Positions 42,735-51,569 of a DNA stretch of 64,000 bases are shown one piece after another. A model generated the notes under the pieces. That model saw nothing but the letters and a program-made list of their open reading frames with translations. It was not told where the DNA came from and did not search any database. The position numbers were made by a program, and so were the translations under genes. Source of the stretch: Sphingomonadaceae bacterium (GTDB lineage Bacteria; Pseudomonadota; Alphaproteobacteria; Sphingomonadales; Sphingomonadaceae). Position 1 is the stretch's first letter, and the number at the start of each line of letters is the position of its first letter. The DNA lies in contig JAJUHA010000009.1 in NCBI GenBank assembly GCA_029268145.1, positions 1-64,000 on the forward strand, given 5' to 3'.

Positions 42735-44048
42735 TCAGGCCGGCCCGGCGGCAGGCGCTGGCCCGGGCTCGCGGCGCATCAGCCAGAGGAAGAGGAGAAG
42801 GCCGGGAAGCGCGAGCAGCGTGGTCAGAAGATAGAAGTTCACGAAGCCGAGCGTCTCGATGAGGGCGCCGGCGGTGGTGCCCGAGAGAAACCGCCCGAGG
42901 ATGGAGGCGAGCGCGGAGAGCAGCGCATATTGCGTTGCAGTGAAGCGCAGGTTGCACAGCCACGACAGGTAGGCGACGATCGCAACCCCGCCGATGCCGC
43001 TGGCAAGATTCTCGAAGCCGACCGCGGCCGCCATGCCCGGGTTGGAGTGGCCGACGAGCGCGAGGCCCGCGAAGGAAAGGTTGGAAACGGCCATCAACCC
43101 AAGGCTGAGGAGCACGGTGCGCATCATCCCCAGCCGTGCGAAGAGGATGCCGCCGATGAGGATGCCGGCCAGGGTCGCCACGAGGCCGAAGCCGACGTCA
43201 TAGGCGGCGACCTCGTCCTTGGTGAAGCCGAGATCGTTGAGGAGCAGGCGGAGCGACAGGTTGGCAAGCGTGTCGCCGACCTTGTGGAGCAGGATGAAGA
43301 GCAGGACGATCCAGCCGTTCCGCCGCGTGACGAAGTCGGCGATGGGCGCCACGAAGGTGTCCCGGAAGCGGCCCGAGAGGCTGCGCGCGGCAGCCGCGCC
43401 GGCCAGCGCTGCCGTGCGCGTCGCGGGCTCGCCGAGCAGCAGCGCGGCGGCAAGCGCCGGAAGCGCGAAGACCGTGGCCGCGGCATAGGCGGCCGGCCAG
43501 CCCATGCGCTCGGCCACGACGAGCGCGAGCGCACCGGCGCCGGCCGAGCCGAGACGCCAGCCATACTGGCTCATGCCCGAGCCGGCGCCGAGCTGGTCGG
43601 GGCGGAGGGTCTCGATCCGGAAGGCGTCGATGACGATGTCGAAGGTGGCGCCGAGAAAGGCGACGGCGAGCGCGGCGGCCACCAGCATGGGAAGGTTGGC
43701 GACCGGATCGACCGCGCCGAGCCAGGTCACCGCCACCGTCACGGCAAGCGCCAGCGTCACCAGCCAGGCCCGGCGCTGGCCGATGGCAGCGGCGAGCAGG
43801 GGCAGGCGGACCCGATCGATGAGCGGGGCCCAGAGGAACTTCAGGTTATAGAGGAGGAAGGTCAGCGCGAAGGCAGTGACCGCGCGCTTGTCGATCCCGG
43901 CCTCGGCCAGCCGGGTGGTCAGCGTCGAGGCGATCATCGCGAAGGGAAAGCCCGAGGCGAGGCCCAGAAGGAGGGCGCCAACCGGCCCCTTCTCGCGGAA
44001 GGGCGCAATCGCCGCGACGAGGCGGCTGAGGCCGGCGGTTGCGTGCAT
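42735..44048 (-). CDS. ampG: AmpG-family muropeptide MFS transporter
   Basis: 437 residues with about twelve membrane helices. The AmpG signatures GALLLGLASGFPFAMIASTL, LTFLLYNLKFLWAPLIDRVR and QRRAWLVTLALAVTVAVTWL are near the N-terminus. AFLGATFDIVIDAFRIETLR and GSGMSQYGWRLGSAGAGALA follow, and ARLGMMRTVLLSLGLMAVSN is in the second half. AmpG imports GlcNAc-anhydroMurNAc peptides for cell-wall recycling and can affect beta-lactamase induction. The gene is divergent from the Rieske oxygenase with a 73-bp gap and looks monocistronic. Confidence 0.88.
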   Translation of the reverse strand: MHATAGLSRLVAAIAPFREKGPVGALLLGLASGFPFAMIASTLTTRLAEAGIDKRAVTAFALTFLLYNLKFLWAPLIDRVRLPLLAAAIGQRRAWLVTLALAVTVAVTWLGAVDPVANLPMLVAAALAVAFLGATFDIVIDAFRIETLRPDQLGAGSGMSQYGWRLGSAGAGALALVVAERMGWPAAYAAATVFALPALAAALLLGEPATRTAALAGAAAARSLSGRFRDTFVAPIADFVTRRNGWIVLLFILLHKVGDTLANLSLRLLLNDLGFTKDEVAAYDVGFGLVATLAGILIGGILFARLGMMRTVLLSLGLMAVSNLSFAGLALVGHSNPGMAAAVGFENLASGIGGVAIVAYLSWLCNLRFTATQYALLSALASILGRFLSGTTAGALIETLGFVNFYLLTTLLALPGLLLFLWLMRREPGPAPAAGPA

Positions 44049-44121
44049 CGCCCTTCCTTAGGCGAGACGCGCACAAAGGGAAGCTTGCGCGGGGCCGCGC
44101 GAAGGCGTTTGATGGCATATC

Positions 44122-45279
44122 ATGAACGCGCCCTTCGACGCCCCGCGGACTCCGACCGAAGGCCAGCTGGCGCTGGCGGAAGCATGCCGGGACCCGGCAA
44201 CCGCGCCGCCGCCGGCCTCAGCGATCCTCCGGGTGGATGCCGCGCGCTATCTCGCCCCCGACCGCTTCGCAGCCGAGCGGGAACGGCTGTTCGGCCGCCT
44301 GCCGCTGTGCCTCGGCCCCTCGGCGATGCTGCCCGAGCCGGGCACGGCGCTGACCCACGATGGCTTCGGCGCACCCCTGCTGCTGACCCGCGACCGGTCG
44401 GGGCGGCTCGGTCTGTTCGTGAATGCCTGCCGGCACCGGGGCACCCGGCTCGTCGACGCGCAAGAGCCGGTGCGGCAGCCGCGGATCGTCTGCCCCTATC
44501 ATGCCTGGTCCTACGGACTTTCCGGCGCGCTCGAGGCGGTGCCGCGCGCCGAGACCTTCCCTGGTCTTGATCGCAAGGCGCTCGGCCTCGTGCCCGTGCC
44601 GCACGTCGAGGCGGGCGGGCTCATCTGGGCGGCGCCCTTCGGCACCGCCGACTTCGGCGACGTGGCCGGCCCGCTTGCCGCCGATTTCGACGCGCTCGGG
44701 CTTGGCGCCATGCACCTCTATGCCCGCCGGACGCACCGGGTGCAGGCCAACTGGAAGCTCATCATGGATGCCTTCCTCGAAAGCTATCATGTGCAGCGGC
44801 TGCACGCCGGCTCGATTGCCCGCTTCTTCGAGGATGGCGTGACGCGGGGAGATTGCATCGGCCCGCACATGCGCTCGGCCGTCGTGCGCGTCGGCGGGCT
44901 CGAGGGAGTCGATCTCGCCGACTGGGCGGCGCTCCGGCGCGTGGTGACCTACGCCTACCAGCTGCTGCCGGGAACCGTGCTCGTCGCCAGCCCCGACTAT
45001 GTGAACCTGATGACGCTGATGCCCCAGGCGGCGGACCTGACCCTCGTCGAGGACTTCATGCTCATTCCCGAGCCGCCGGCGAGCGCCGAGGCCGAGGCGC
45101 ACTGGGCGAAGAGCTGGGCCCTGCTCGACGGCCGGGTGTTCGGCACCGAGGATTTCGGCGCGGCCGAGGCGGGGCAGCGCGGCCTTGCGAGCGGTGCCGT
45201 TCCCGAGCTGCTGCTCGGCGGGCTGGAGGGCGGGATCGCCCGCTTCCACGCCACGGTGGATTCGCTCCTCGCGGCCTGA
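44122..45279 (+). CDS. Rieske-type aromatic ring-hydroxylating oxygenase, alpha subunit
   Basis: 385 residues, no signal peptide. The Rieske [2Fe-2S] ligands are [14 protein letters not shown] (C103, H105) and [12 protein letters not shown] (C123, H126). The catalytic iron site is [20 protein letters not shown], with the bridging Asp and two His near 216-229. These are typical of oxygenase alpha subunits of the phenylpropionate, vanillate or choline/carnitine monooxygenase groups. No reductase, ferredoxin or beta-subunit gene is next to it, so electron donors must be encoded elsewhere and the substrate is unknown. Confidence 0.88.
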   Translation: MNAPFDAPRTPTEGQLALAEACRDPATAPPPASAILRVDAARYLAPDRFAAERERLFGRLPLCLGPSAMLPEPGTALTHDGFGAPLLLTRDRSGRLGLFVNACRHRGTRLVDAQEPVRQPRIVCPYHAWSYGLSGALEAVPRAETFPGLDRKALGLVPVPHVEAGGLIWAAPFGTADFGDVAGPLAADFDALGLGAMHLYARRTHRVQANWKLIMDAFLESYHVQRLHAGSIARFFEDGVTRGDCIGPHMRSAVVRVGGLEGVDLADWAALRRVVTYAYQLLPGTVLVASPDYVNLMTLMPQAADLTLVEDFMLIPEPPASAEAEAHWAKSWALLDGRVFGTEDFGAAEAGQRGLASGAVPELLLGGLEGGIARFHATVDSLLAA

Positions 45280-45323
45280 TCCCCGCCGCGGCCGCCGCAC
45301 CCGCCCCCGGCCAATCGTCCCGG

Positions 45324-45521
45324 TCAGGCGATGATGTCGGGGATGAGCAGGTCCTGAAGCAGGCGGATCTCGTCCTTTAGGCGGAGCTTGCGCTTCTTGA
45401 GCCGGGCAAGCTGGAGCGCATCGGCCCCCGGCGCGCTGGCCAGCGCGGCGATCGCTGCGTCGAGGTCACGATGCTCCTGCGAGAGGTGCGAGAGCCGGGC
45501 CCTCAGTTCCGTCTCGTCCAC
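45324..45521 (-). CDS. DUF465 (YdcH-like) small protein, copy 1
   Basis: 65 residues from GTG 45521 (VDETELRARLSHLSQEHRDL). The body is a helical hairpin: LSQEHRDLDAAIAAL, then LQLARLKKRKLRLKDEIRLL. The H-x-x-L-D-x-x-I and L-K-K-x-K-L-x-L-K-D-E-I motifs define DUF465. The function of DUF465 proteins is unknown; they are small abundant coiled-coil proteins in Proteobacteria. The frame is open further upstream but those residues look non-coding. A second copy lies 245 bp away on the other strand. Confidence 0.8.
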   Translation of the reverse strand: MDETELRARLSHLSQEHRDLDAAIAALASAPGADALQLARLKKRKLRLKDEIRLLQDLLIPDIIA

Positions 45522-45765
45522 GCGCCTGTCCTTCCCGCAGGGCCCGTTGCCCGTCACCGTCCCCGACCTTGCCGAAGCCGCCGCGGCGGCGTCAAGCCAG
45601 CGCGACTCGGTCGGCCGGCGGGAGGGAGGTGTCTCGCAAGCAGTGGAGGTCCGGGGGACCGCTCGCCCCAAGATGTGGCGGCTTTGCCGGCCTGGCAAAG
45701 CATGCTTTCATGCGTGGCCCGGCCGCGCTGCCGCCGCCGGGCCAGGCACGGAAGGGCATGGAACC

Positions 45766-45924
45766 ATGGCCAGCGCGCATCTCGAGGCACTGAGCAGCCG
45801 CCACCGCGTGATCGACGGCGAGATTGCAAGCGAGATGCGCCGACCCGCTCCCGATTCCGCCCGGATCAGCCGGCTCAAGCGCGAGAAGCTGCGCCTCAAG
45901 GACGAGATCGCCCGCCAGGGCTGA
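45766..45924 (+). CDS. DUF465 (YdcH-like) small protein, copy 2
   Basis: 52 residues from ATG 45766, preceded by GGAAGGG. It has the same family pattern: SSRHRVIDGEIASEMRRPAP then ISRLKREKLRLKDEIARQG. It is shorter than copy 1 and more divergent in the first helix. Its stop is 4 bp from the convergent dksA stop. Two DUF465 genes beside dksA is a frequent alphaproteobacterial neighbourhood as far as I recall, though unverified here. Confidence 0.8.
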   Translation: MASAHLEALSSRHRVIDGEIASEMRRPAPDSARISRLKREKLRLKDEIARQG

Positions 45925-45927
45925 GCG

Positions 45928-46413
45928 TCAGTCGTCGCGGCTGACGCGCTCGGCACGCTCGTGCCGCTCCTGCGCCTCGATCGTCATGGTCGCGATCGGC
46001 CGCGCCTCGAGGCGGGCGAGCGAGATGGGCTCGCCGCTGATCTCGCAATAGCCATATTCGCCCGTCTCGATGCGCTCGAGCGCAGCGTCGATCTTGGCGA
46101 GCAGCTTGCGCTGGCGATCGCGGGCGCGCAGCTCGATCGCAAGGTCGGTCTCGGTGGAGGCGCGGTCGGTCGCGTCGGGCTCCTGCAGCGGCTCGGCCTT
46201 GAGCTGGGCGAGGGTTGCCTTCGCCTCGCCGAGGATCTCGGCCTTCCACAGCAGCAGCCGGCGCCGGAAATAGGCCAGCTGGTTGGGATTCATGAAGGGC
46301 TCGTCCTCGCTCGGCCGGTAATCGGCGGGAAGGTCGACCTCCCCGAGCGCGGCGAGAACGGCCTCGGTCTCGAGGATGTCGGAGCCGGAACCCCTTGAAC
46401 GCGCGTCAGACAC
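45928..46413 (-). CDS. dksA: RNA polymerase-binding transcription factor DksA
   Basis: 161 residues. DksA binds the RNA polymerase secondary channel and, with ppGpp, reprograms transcription in the stringent response. The coiled coil lies around MNPNQLAYFRRRLLLWKAEI and DLAIELRARDRQRKLLAKID. The D-A-T-D-R-A-S tip (EPDATDRASTETDLAIELRA) carries the functional acidic residues. The globular domain reads GEYGYCEISGEPISLARLEA and RPIATMTIEAQERHERAE. Only one of the four classical zinc-finger cysteines remains, as in other alphaproteobacterial DksA proteins that do not need zinc. Confidence 0.93.
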   Translation of the reverse strand: MSDARSRGSGSDILETEAVLAALGEVDLPADYRPSEDEPFMNPNQLAYFRRRLLLWKAEILGEAKATLAQLKAEPLQEPDATDRASTETDLAIELRARDRQRKLLAKIDAALERIETGEYGYCEISGEPISLARLEARPIATMTIEAQERHERAERVSRDD

Positions 46414-46583
46414 TCGCTGCTCCCCGCATCACGAACCCGGCCAGCCCCACCCGCCGCGGCAGGAGGCTGCCGGAAGCCCGCCGCCCTTATCGCAACCGCC
46501 CGGCCGGGGCAAGCAAACCCGGACCTCCAAGGGCGGATATTCCGGTGCAAAAACAGTGAACGGGCTGTGGGCGGGAACGTCTC

Positions 46584-47480
46584 TCAGGCAGCCTTCCGCA
46601 CCGGGCTGCGACATCGGGGCGCGGCTCCGAGCCGGGCTTCGACATCGGCCAGCGGCTCGGCAACGGTTGCCATCCAGTGCGCATTGGCGTGCAGCAGGGT
46701 GGACGGATCGAGCAGGATGCCGATGTGGCCCGGCCACCACGCAAGGTCGCCGCGGGCGCGCGCCTCGGCTGCCACGTCGGGGCCGGCGTCGGCGAAGAGC
46801 ATGTCGGAATCGCGCCGCGCCGGGTGGCCGGCGAGGCGGAGGGCAACCTGGACCAGGCCGGAGCAGTCGATGCCGGCGCGGGTGCGCCCGCCCCAGCGAT
46901 AGGGGGTGCCGAGAAAGCCCATGGCCATGGCGACCGGGTCCGCCGCGGCATCCGCGCCCCTCAGGTGGCGGCGATGGACGAACCTGCCGGCGTGCGGGCC
47001 GGCGACAACCGGAAGAAACTCGCCCTCGCCCTCCCGGACGAGAAGGCGGCTGAGCGCCGGCAGGGTGCCGACGGCGGGCGCCTTGAGCGCCGGGGCGGGG
47101 AAGAGGAGCGCATCGCCGGGGCCGACGCGCACCTCGCGCGCACCGGCGGCCTCCGCCACCGGCCCCAGCGCGGAGGAGGGAAGATAGCCGACATAGCCGT
47201 CGTCCCGGGCCTGGCCCCAGCTCCAGCCGCGCTCGTCCTCGAGGACGGCCACAGTTTCGCCGTGGAGCAGTTCGCTCACCAGCTCGGCGCCCTCGGAGGG
47301 CGCCGCGTGCATGGGCGCGGTGGTGGCAGTGACCATGCGCAGCACGGGCAGGGCATAGTGCGAGACGGCGACGACGGGGGCGAGCGCAATGTCGGCAAGG
47401 CCCGGGCGCCACGCCGCCGTGCGCGGGTCGAGAGCGGAAAGGGGGCCGGCGCAGCGCGGCCCGGCGATCCGGCTCGTCAT
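46584..47480 (-). CDS. NlpC/P60 (C40) cell-wall hydrolase with SH3-like domains
   Basis: 298 residues from ATG 47480, which follows GGGAGGAACCG; an upstream ATG is less likely. The N-terminal half contains SH3-like modules (MHAAPSEGAELVSELLHGET, VAVLEDERGWSWGQARDDGY). The C-terminal NlpC/P60 domain has the catalytic Cys in YRWGGRTRAGIDCSGLVQVA, with the His in DLAWWPGHIGILLDPS and a polar residue in LLHANAHW. It should cleave peptide bonds in peptidoglycan stems. No signal peptide is apparent, which suggests cytoplasmic turnover of recycled muropeptides or a cryptic export route. It sits directly downstream of the M17 peptidase gene. Confidence 0.85.
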   Translation of the reverse strand: MTSRIAGPRCAGPLSALDPRTAAWRPGLADIALAPVVAVSHYALPVLRMVTATTAPMHAAPSEGAELVSELLHGETVAVLEDERGWSWGQARDDGYVGYLPSSALGPVAEAAGAREVRVGPGDALLFPAPALKAPAVGTLPALSRLLVREGEGEFLPVVAGPHAGRFVHRRHLRGADAAADPVAMAMGFLGTPYRWGGRTRAGIDCSGLVQVALRLAGHPARRDSDMLFADAGPDVAAEARARGDLAWWPGHIGILLDPSTLLHANAHWMATVAEPLADVEARLGAAPRCRSPVRKAA

Positions 47481-47506
47481 CGGTTCCTCCCTTGCCTGCG
47501 CGCCGG

Positions 47507-48895
47507 TCATGCCCGGCCGAAGCGCCGCTCGAGCAGCGCGAAGGCCGCGAACAGCCCCATCGCCGCGCCGCCCTTGGGCCGGCCGGGGCGCGCGGTCCCG
47601 TTCCAGGCATAGAGGTCGAGATGGGCCCAGGGCACCCCATCGGGCAGGAACTGCTCGAGGAACAGGGCGCCGGCGATCGCGCCGGCGAACGGGCCCTCGG
47701 GGGAGTTGCTGAGATCGGCGACGGTCGAGCGCAGCATCTCGCGGTAGGGCGCCCAGAGCGGAAGGCGCCAGAGCGGATCCCCGGTGTCGGCGGCGGCGGC
47801 CAGGAAATCAGCGGCGAGCGCCTCGTCATTGGCGAACAGGGCCGGCAGCTCGGGGCCCAGCGCGACCCGGGCCGCGCCGGTCAGCGTGGCGAAGTCGAGG
47901 ATGAGGGCGGGGGACTGTTCCCCGGCAAGCGCCAGGGCGTCGGCGAGCACGAGGCGCCCCTCGGCGTCGGTGTTGCTCACCTCGACCGACAGGCCCTTGC
48001 GCGTCGCGATGACGTCGCCGGGGCGAAGCGCGTCCCCCGAGACGGCATTGTCGGCGGCGGCGATGAGCAGCAGCAGCCGCACGGGCAGCCCCCGGGCGAT
48101 GACGAGCCGGGCGAGCGCAAGCGCGTGCGCGGCGCCGCCCATGTCCTTCTTCATGAGCGCCATGGCATTGCCCGGCTTCAGGTTGAGGCCGCCGGTGTCG
48201 AAGGTGATGCCCTTTCCGACGAGGGCGACGAGGGGATGGGCCGGCGCGCCCCAGGCCAGGCTGACGAGCCGCGGACGGCGCGGGCTGGCGCGGCCGACGG
48301 CATGGATGGCGGGCAGGTTGCGCTCGAGGAGCGCCTCGCCGGCGTGCGCCTCCACGCGCGCGCCCGCCCGGTCCGCCAGCGCGCGGACGGCCGCCTCGAG
48401 GTCCGCGGGCCCCAGGTCCTCGGCGGGGGTGTCAACGAGGTCACGGACCAGCGCGGCCGCCTCGGCTTCGGCAAGGGCCACGGGGATCGCGGCCGGATCG
48501 GCAACGAGCAGGCAGCGCGGCCCCTTCTCCGCGGCGGTCCTGCGGTAGCGGGCGAAGCGGTGCTGCGCCATCAGCCAGCCATGCAGCGCCGCCGGAGCGA
48601 GGGGCCCCTCGAAGCGGTAGCGGCCCTCGGGCAGGGCGGCGGCAGCAGCAGCAAGCGTCCAGCGCCCCGGCGGCGCATCGGCGGGGCCCGTGCCGACCGC
48701 CGCGAACCAGCCCTCGCCCTCGGGAAGGACGAGCGCCTGGTCGGCGCGGCCGCGGAAGCCCGCGCCGTCCACGGCGGCCTGCGCCGCCGGCCCGAGCCGG
48801 GCGCGGAAGGCCGCAAGGCCCGCCTCGCTCACGGCACGGAGGGGAACGGCAGCTTCGCCGCGGTCGGGCGCGAGAAGGGCGGCGAAGTCGGTCAT
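47507..48895 (-). CDS. M17-family leucyl aminopeptidase
   Basis: 462 residues from ATG 48895, which overlaps the hemB stop by 4 nt. The dinuclear zinc site is visible: LVALVGKGITFDTGGLNLKP (Lys and Asp ligands), MALMKKDMGGAAHALALARL and VSNTDAEGRLVLADALALAG (the NTDAEGRL hallmark). It removes N-terminal residues from peptides in the cytoplasm. The N-terminal domain is shortened and divergent compared with PepA. The operon order hemB, aminopeptidase, NlpC/P60 suggests a peptide-recycling pair behind a haem gene; that is inference. Confidence 0.92.
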   Translation of the reverse strand: MTDFAALLAPDRGEAAVPLRAVSEAGLAAFRARLGPAAQAAVDGAGFRGRADQALVLPEGEGWFAAVGTGPADAPPGRWTLAAAAAALPEGRYRFEGPLAPAALHGWLMAQHRFARYRRTAAEKGPRCLLVADPAAIPVALAEAEAAALVRDLVDTPAEDLGPADLEAAVRALADRAGARVEAHAGEALLERNLPAIHAVGRASPRRPRLVSLAWGAPAHPLVALVGKGITFDTGGLNLKPGNAMALMKKDMGGAAHALALARLVIARGLPVRLLLLIAAADNAVSGDALRPGDVIATRKGLSVEVSNTDAEGRLVLADALALAGEQSPALILDFATLTGAARVALGPELPALFANDEALAADFLAAAADTGDPLWRLPLWAPYREMLRSTVADLSNSPEGPFAGAIAGALFLEQFLPDGVPWAHLDLYAWNGTARPGRPKGGAAMGLFAAFALLERRFGRA

Positions 48896-49884
48896 CGGCC
48901 GAGCAGGCGGGCCACGAAGGGGGCGTGGTAGGTGAGGACTCCGGCGGCGCCGGCGCGGCGGAAGGCGGTGAGCATCTCCGGCACCACTGTCTCGCGCACG
49001 AGCATGCCGGCGGCGACCGCCGCCTCGACCATCGCATATTCGCCCGAGACGCAATAGGCGAAGACGGGAAGGTCGAACCGGTCGGCGACCGCCTTCACCA
49101 CGTCGAGATAGGGCAGGCCCGGCTTGACCATCACGCTGTCGGCACCTTCCGCCACGTCGAGCGCGACTTCGGCGAGCGCCTCGCGGCCATTGGCCGGGTC
49201 CATCTGATAGGTCGCCTTGTCGCCGGTGAGCCGCCCGGCGGCGCCGACGGCGTCCCGGAACGGGCCGTAGAAGCCGCTCGCATATTTGGCCGAATAGGCC
49301 ATGATGTGGGCATCGGCGAAGCCCTCGGCCTCGAGCGCCCGGCGGATGGCCGCCACCCGCCCGTCCATCATGTCGGACGGCGCGAGAATGTCGGCGCCGG
49401 CCCGCGCCTGGTTGAGCGCCTGGCCGACGAGCATGTCCACCGTGGCGTCGTTCAGCACCCGCCCGGCCGCGTCGACCAGCCCGTCATGGCCGTGGGTGGT
49501 GTAGGGGTCGAGCGCGACATCGGTCATGATGCCGACCGCGTCGGTTGCGGCCTTCAGCTCGGCAATCGCCCGGCAGACGAGATTGTCGGGGTTGAGCGCC
49601 TCGCGGCCATCCGCGCTGCGGCGGTCGGCAGGCGTGTTGGGGAAGAGGGCGATCGCCGGGATGCCAAGGCTGGCGGCCTCGCGGGCGACGGCGCCGAGCG
49701 ACCCGACCGGGTGGCGGACGACGCCCGGCATCGTCACGATGGGTTCGGGCTCTGCACCCTCGGTCACGAAGACCGGCCAGATGAGGCTGGCCGGCGTGAG
49801 CAGCGTTTCGCGCACCATCGCCCTCAGCCAGGGGGTGCGGCGGTTGCGGCGGAGGCGGGTGGCGGGAAACTGCCCCGGGATCAT
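48892..49884 (-). CDS. hemB: porphobilinogen synthase (delta-aminolevulinic acid dehydratase)
   Basis: 330 residues from ATG 49884 (MIPGQFPATRLRRNRRTPWL). HemB condenses two 5-aminolevulinate molecules to porphobilinogen in haem synthesis. The active-site lysines are in IMAYSAKYASGFYGPFRDAV and DSVMVKPGLPYLDVV, and other signatures are SLIWPVFVTEG, GIPAIALFP, ALDPYTTHGHDGLVD and GADILAPSDMMDGRVAAIR. The region that holds zinc cysteines in other HemB proteins (here DVALDPYTTHGHDG) lacks them, so this is the magnesium-dependent type, as usual in Alphaproteobacteria. It is first in a three-gene run. Confidence 0.96.
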   Translation of the reverse strand: MIPGQFPATRLRRNRRTPWLRAMVRETLLTPASLIWPVFVTEGAEPEPIVTMPGVVRHPVGSLGAVAREAASLGIPAIALFPNTPADRRSADGREALNPDNLVCRAIAELKAATDAVGIMTDVALDPYTTHGHDGLVDAAGRVLNDATVDMLVGQALNQARAGADILAPSDMMDGRVAAIRRALEAEGFADAHIMAYSAKYASGFYGPFRDAVGAAGRLTGDKATYQMDPANGREALAEVALDVAEGADSVMVKPGLPYLDVVKAVADRFDLPVFAYCVSGEYAMVEAAVAAGMLVRETVVPEMLTAFRRAGAAGVLTYHAPFVARLLGR

Positions 49885-49930
49885 GGGCGGGCGATAGCGA
49901 AGCGGCACAGGCCCTGCTAGCCCCGCGCGC

Positions 49931-50284
49931 ATGGCCCTCTTCCCTGTCGATGAGCTGGAGGCGCTTCTCGTCCTGCGGGCGCGGTCCGGGCGCGCCATCA
50001 GCTACGGCGAGGTGTTCCAGTGGTTCGGCCTCCCCTTCCAGCGCTTCCAGGTGGGGCAGCTGTGCGCCGCGCTCGAGGAAGTCGATGCGCGCCAGCGGGG
50101 GTCGGGGCGGCCGGAGCTGGCGTCGCTCGTGGTGCGGCAGACGGACGGGATCCCGGGCCAGGGCTGGTGGCTTTCCAAGTCGCACGATCCGTGGGAGGGG
50201 CCGTTCGAGGGGCCGGAGGCGCGGCGGTTCGTCGAGGCGCACCAGGCGCGGGCCTTCGCATGGTGGAGGGAGGAGGATGGCTGA
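49931..50284 (+). CDS. conserved-looking hypothetical protein
   Basis: 117 residues, 46 bp divergent from hemB. It is rich in aromatic and acidic residues: ALLVLRARSGRAISYGEVFQ, WFGLPFQRFQVGQLCAALEE, GIPGQGWWLSKSHDPWEGPF and RAFAWWREEDG. No domain is recognised. GEVFQWFGLPFQRFQV could be a small winged-helix-like start, but this is speculation. The 3' end overlaps the start of the next gene by 8 bp, so they are co-translated. Codon usage is like that of its neighbours, which supports a real gene. Confidence 0.75.
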   Translation: MALFPVDELEALLVLRARSGRAISYGEVFQWFGLPFQRFQVGQLCAALEEVDARQRGSGRPELASLVVRQTDGIPGQGWWLSKSHDPWEGPFEGPEARRFVEAHQARAFAWWREEDG

Positions 50285-50978
50285 GATCCTGCTGGTGCAC
50301 GGCGCCTGGCACGGCGGCTGGTGCTGGCGGCATGTTGCAGAGCTGCTGCGCAGCGAAGGGCTGCGGGTGGTGACACCCACGCTGACCGGGCTTGGCGAGC
50401 GCGCCCATCTGCTGTCCGCCGAGACGGGGCTTGCCCAGCACGCCGCCGACCTGCACGCCGTGATCGAGGCCGAGGAGATGGCGGACGTGACGATCGTCGG
50501 CCACAGCTACGGCGCGCTGCCGGCTGCGCTGGTGTCTGGGCATCCGGCCATCGCCCGCCATGTCTCGCTGGACGGGGTGGCCGTCATCGAGGGCCAGGCG
50601 CTCACCCACGGCCTCCCGGAGGAGGCCGTGGCGGCCGCCAGGGCGACGCTGGTGGACGGGCTGGCGCTGGCACCTCCCGACCCGGAGACCTTCGACGTGC
50701 CCGCCGGCCATCCGGCCCACGCCTGGGCGAAGCGGCGGACGACGCCGATGCCCTGGCGGTCCCTCGTCGAGCCGCTGCCGCCCCTGCCGGGCCGGTTCAG
50801 GGATCTGCCGCGCACCTATGTCGCGGCGGCGCGGAACAGCATGGCCGGGCCGGCCGCGGGCCGGGCCCAGGCGGAACGCGAGGGCTGGCAGCTTGTCGTC
50901 ATCGACTCGGGGCACGATCTTCCGCTCACGGCGCCGGCCGAGACGGCGGCGGCGATCGCCCGCCTCGCGCGGGGGTAG
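50277..50978 (+). CDS. alpha/beta-hydrolase, salicylate-esterase-like
   Basis: 233 residues from ATG 50277, preceded by GGAGGGAGGAGG. It begins ILLVHGAWHGGWCWRHVAEL, the H-G-A-W-H-G-x-W-x-W motif of the small esterase/hydroxynitrile-lyase-like family. The nucleophile elbow is VTIVGHSYGALPAALV (Ser near 79), PTLTGLGERAHLLS follows the oxyanion strand, and the catalytic His is in VVIDSGHDLPLTAPAE. It probably hydrolyses a small ester in the cytoplasm. The substrate is unknown. It is coupled to the hypothetical gene upstream. Confidence 0.88.
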   Translation: MAEILLVHGAWHGGWCWRHVAELLRSEGLRVVTPTLTGLGERAHLLSAETGLAQHAADLHAVIEAEEMADVTIVGHSYGALPAALVSGHPAIARHVSLDGVAVIEGQALTHGLPEEAVAAARATLVDGLALAPPDPETFDVPAGHPAHAWAKRRTTPMPWRSLVEPLPPLPGRFRDLPRTYVAAARNSMAGPAAGRAQAEREGWQLVVIDSGHDLPLTAPAETAAAIARLARG

Positions 50979-51005
50979 CGCGGAGCCCGTGCGGGACGCG
51001 CGGGG

Positions 51006-51488
51006 TCAGGCCCGGCCGGATCGCCAGCGCGCAAGGCCCGCCTCGATCGCGCGCGCCAGCTCCTCGCGCTCGGCAGCCGAGAGGAAGCTTCCCACCGCGA
51101 TCCGCCGGTCGCGGCACGCCAGCCACAGCCGGTTGCGGGTGTCGGGAAAGCGCTCGAGTTCGACGCGGACGGCGAGCGGCTCGAGCCGATGGCACCGACG
51201 GGCGCCGAGCGGGCTCACCCGGACCAGTTCGAGGGCGTGGGTGTCGAGGCGGAGAAGCTCGGCGGCATTGCCGGAGCGGAAGGAGGCCCGGAGCGCCCAG
51301 GCGAGGAGGGCGAGATCGACGAGCAGGAAGGGCAGGACGGGCCAGGCGCCCAGCAGCAGGAAGCGCAGCGCCATCAGCGCGAAGACCAGGCTGACGCCGC
51401 CCACCACCCAGGGGACGTGGCGCGGCTGCATCGACCGGTTGGGCCAGAGGCGAAGATCGAGGAACAGGGGCGGCTTGCTGTCGGCCAT
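51006..51488 (-). CDS. DUF2244 integral membrane protein
   Basis: 160 residues from ATG 51488. DUF2244 features: FLDLRLWPNRSMQPRHVPWV, two membrane helices (VVGGVSLVFALMALRFLLLG, PVLPFLLVDLALLAWALRAS), then LRLDTHALELVRVSPLGARR and a cytoplasmic strand-rich end (VRVELERFPDTRNRLWLACR, IAVGSFLSAAEREELARAIE). The family often lies beside nth or cytochrome oxidase genes and has no proven function. It is divergent from nth. Confidence 0.88.
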   Translation of the reverse strand: MADSKPPLFLDLRLWPNRSMQPRHVPWVVGGVSLVFALMALRFLLLGAWPVLPFLLVDLALLAWALRASFRSGNAAELLRLDTHALELVRVSPLGARRCHRLEPLAVRVELERFPDTRNRLWLACRDRRIAVGSFLSAAEREELARAIEAGLARWRSGRA

Positions 51489-51569
51489 GGTCTGTGGCCT
51501 AGCAGGCGGATGGCGGGGGGACCACGCGACACGGTGACGGATGCCGGCGCCGGGGCTGCCGCGCCGCGC

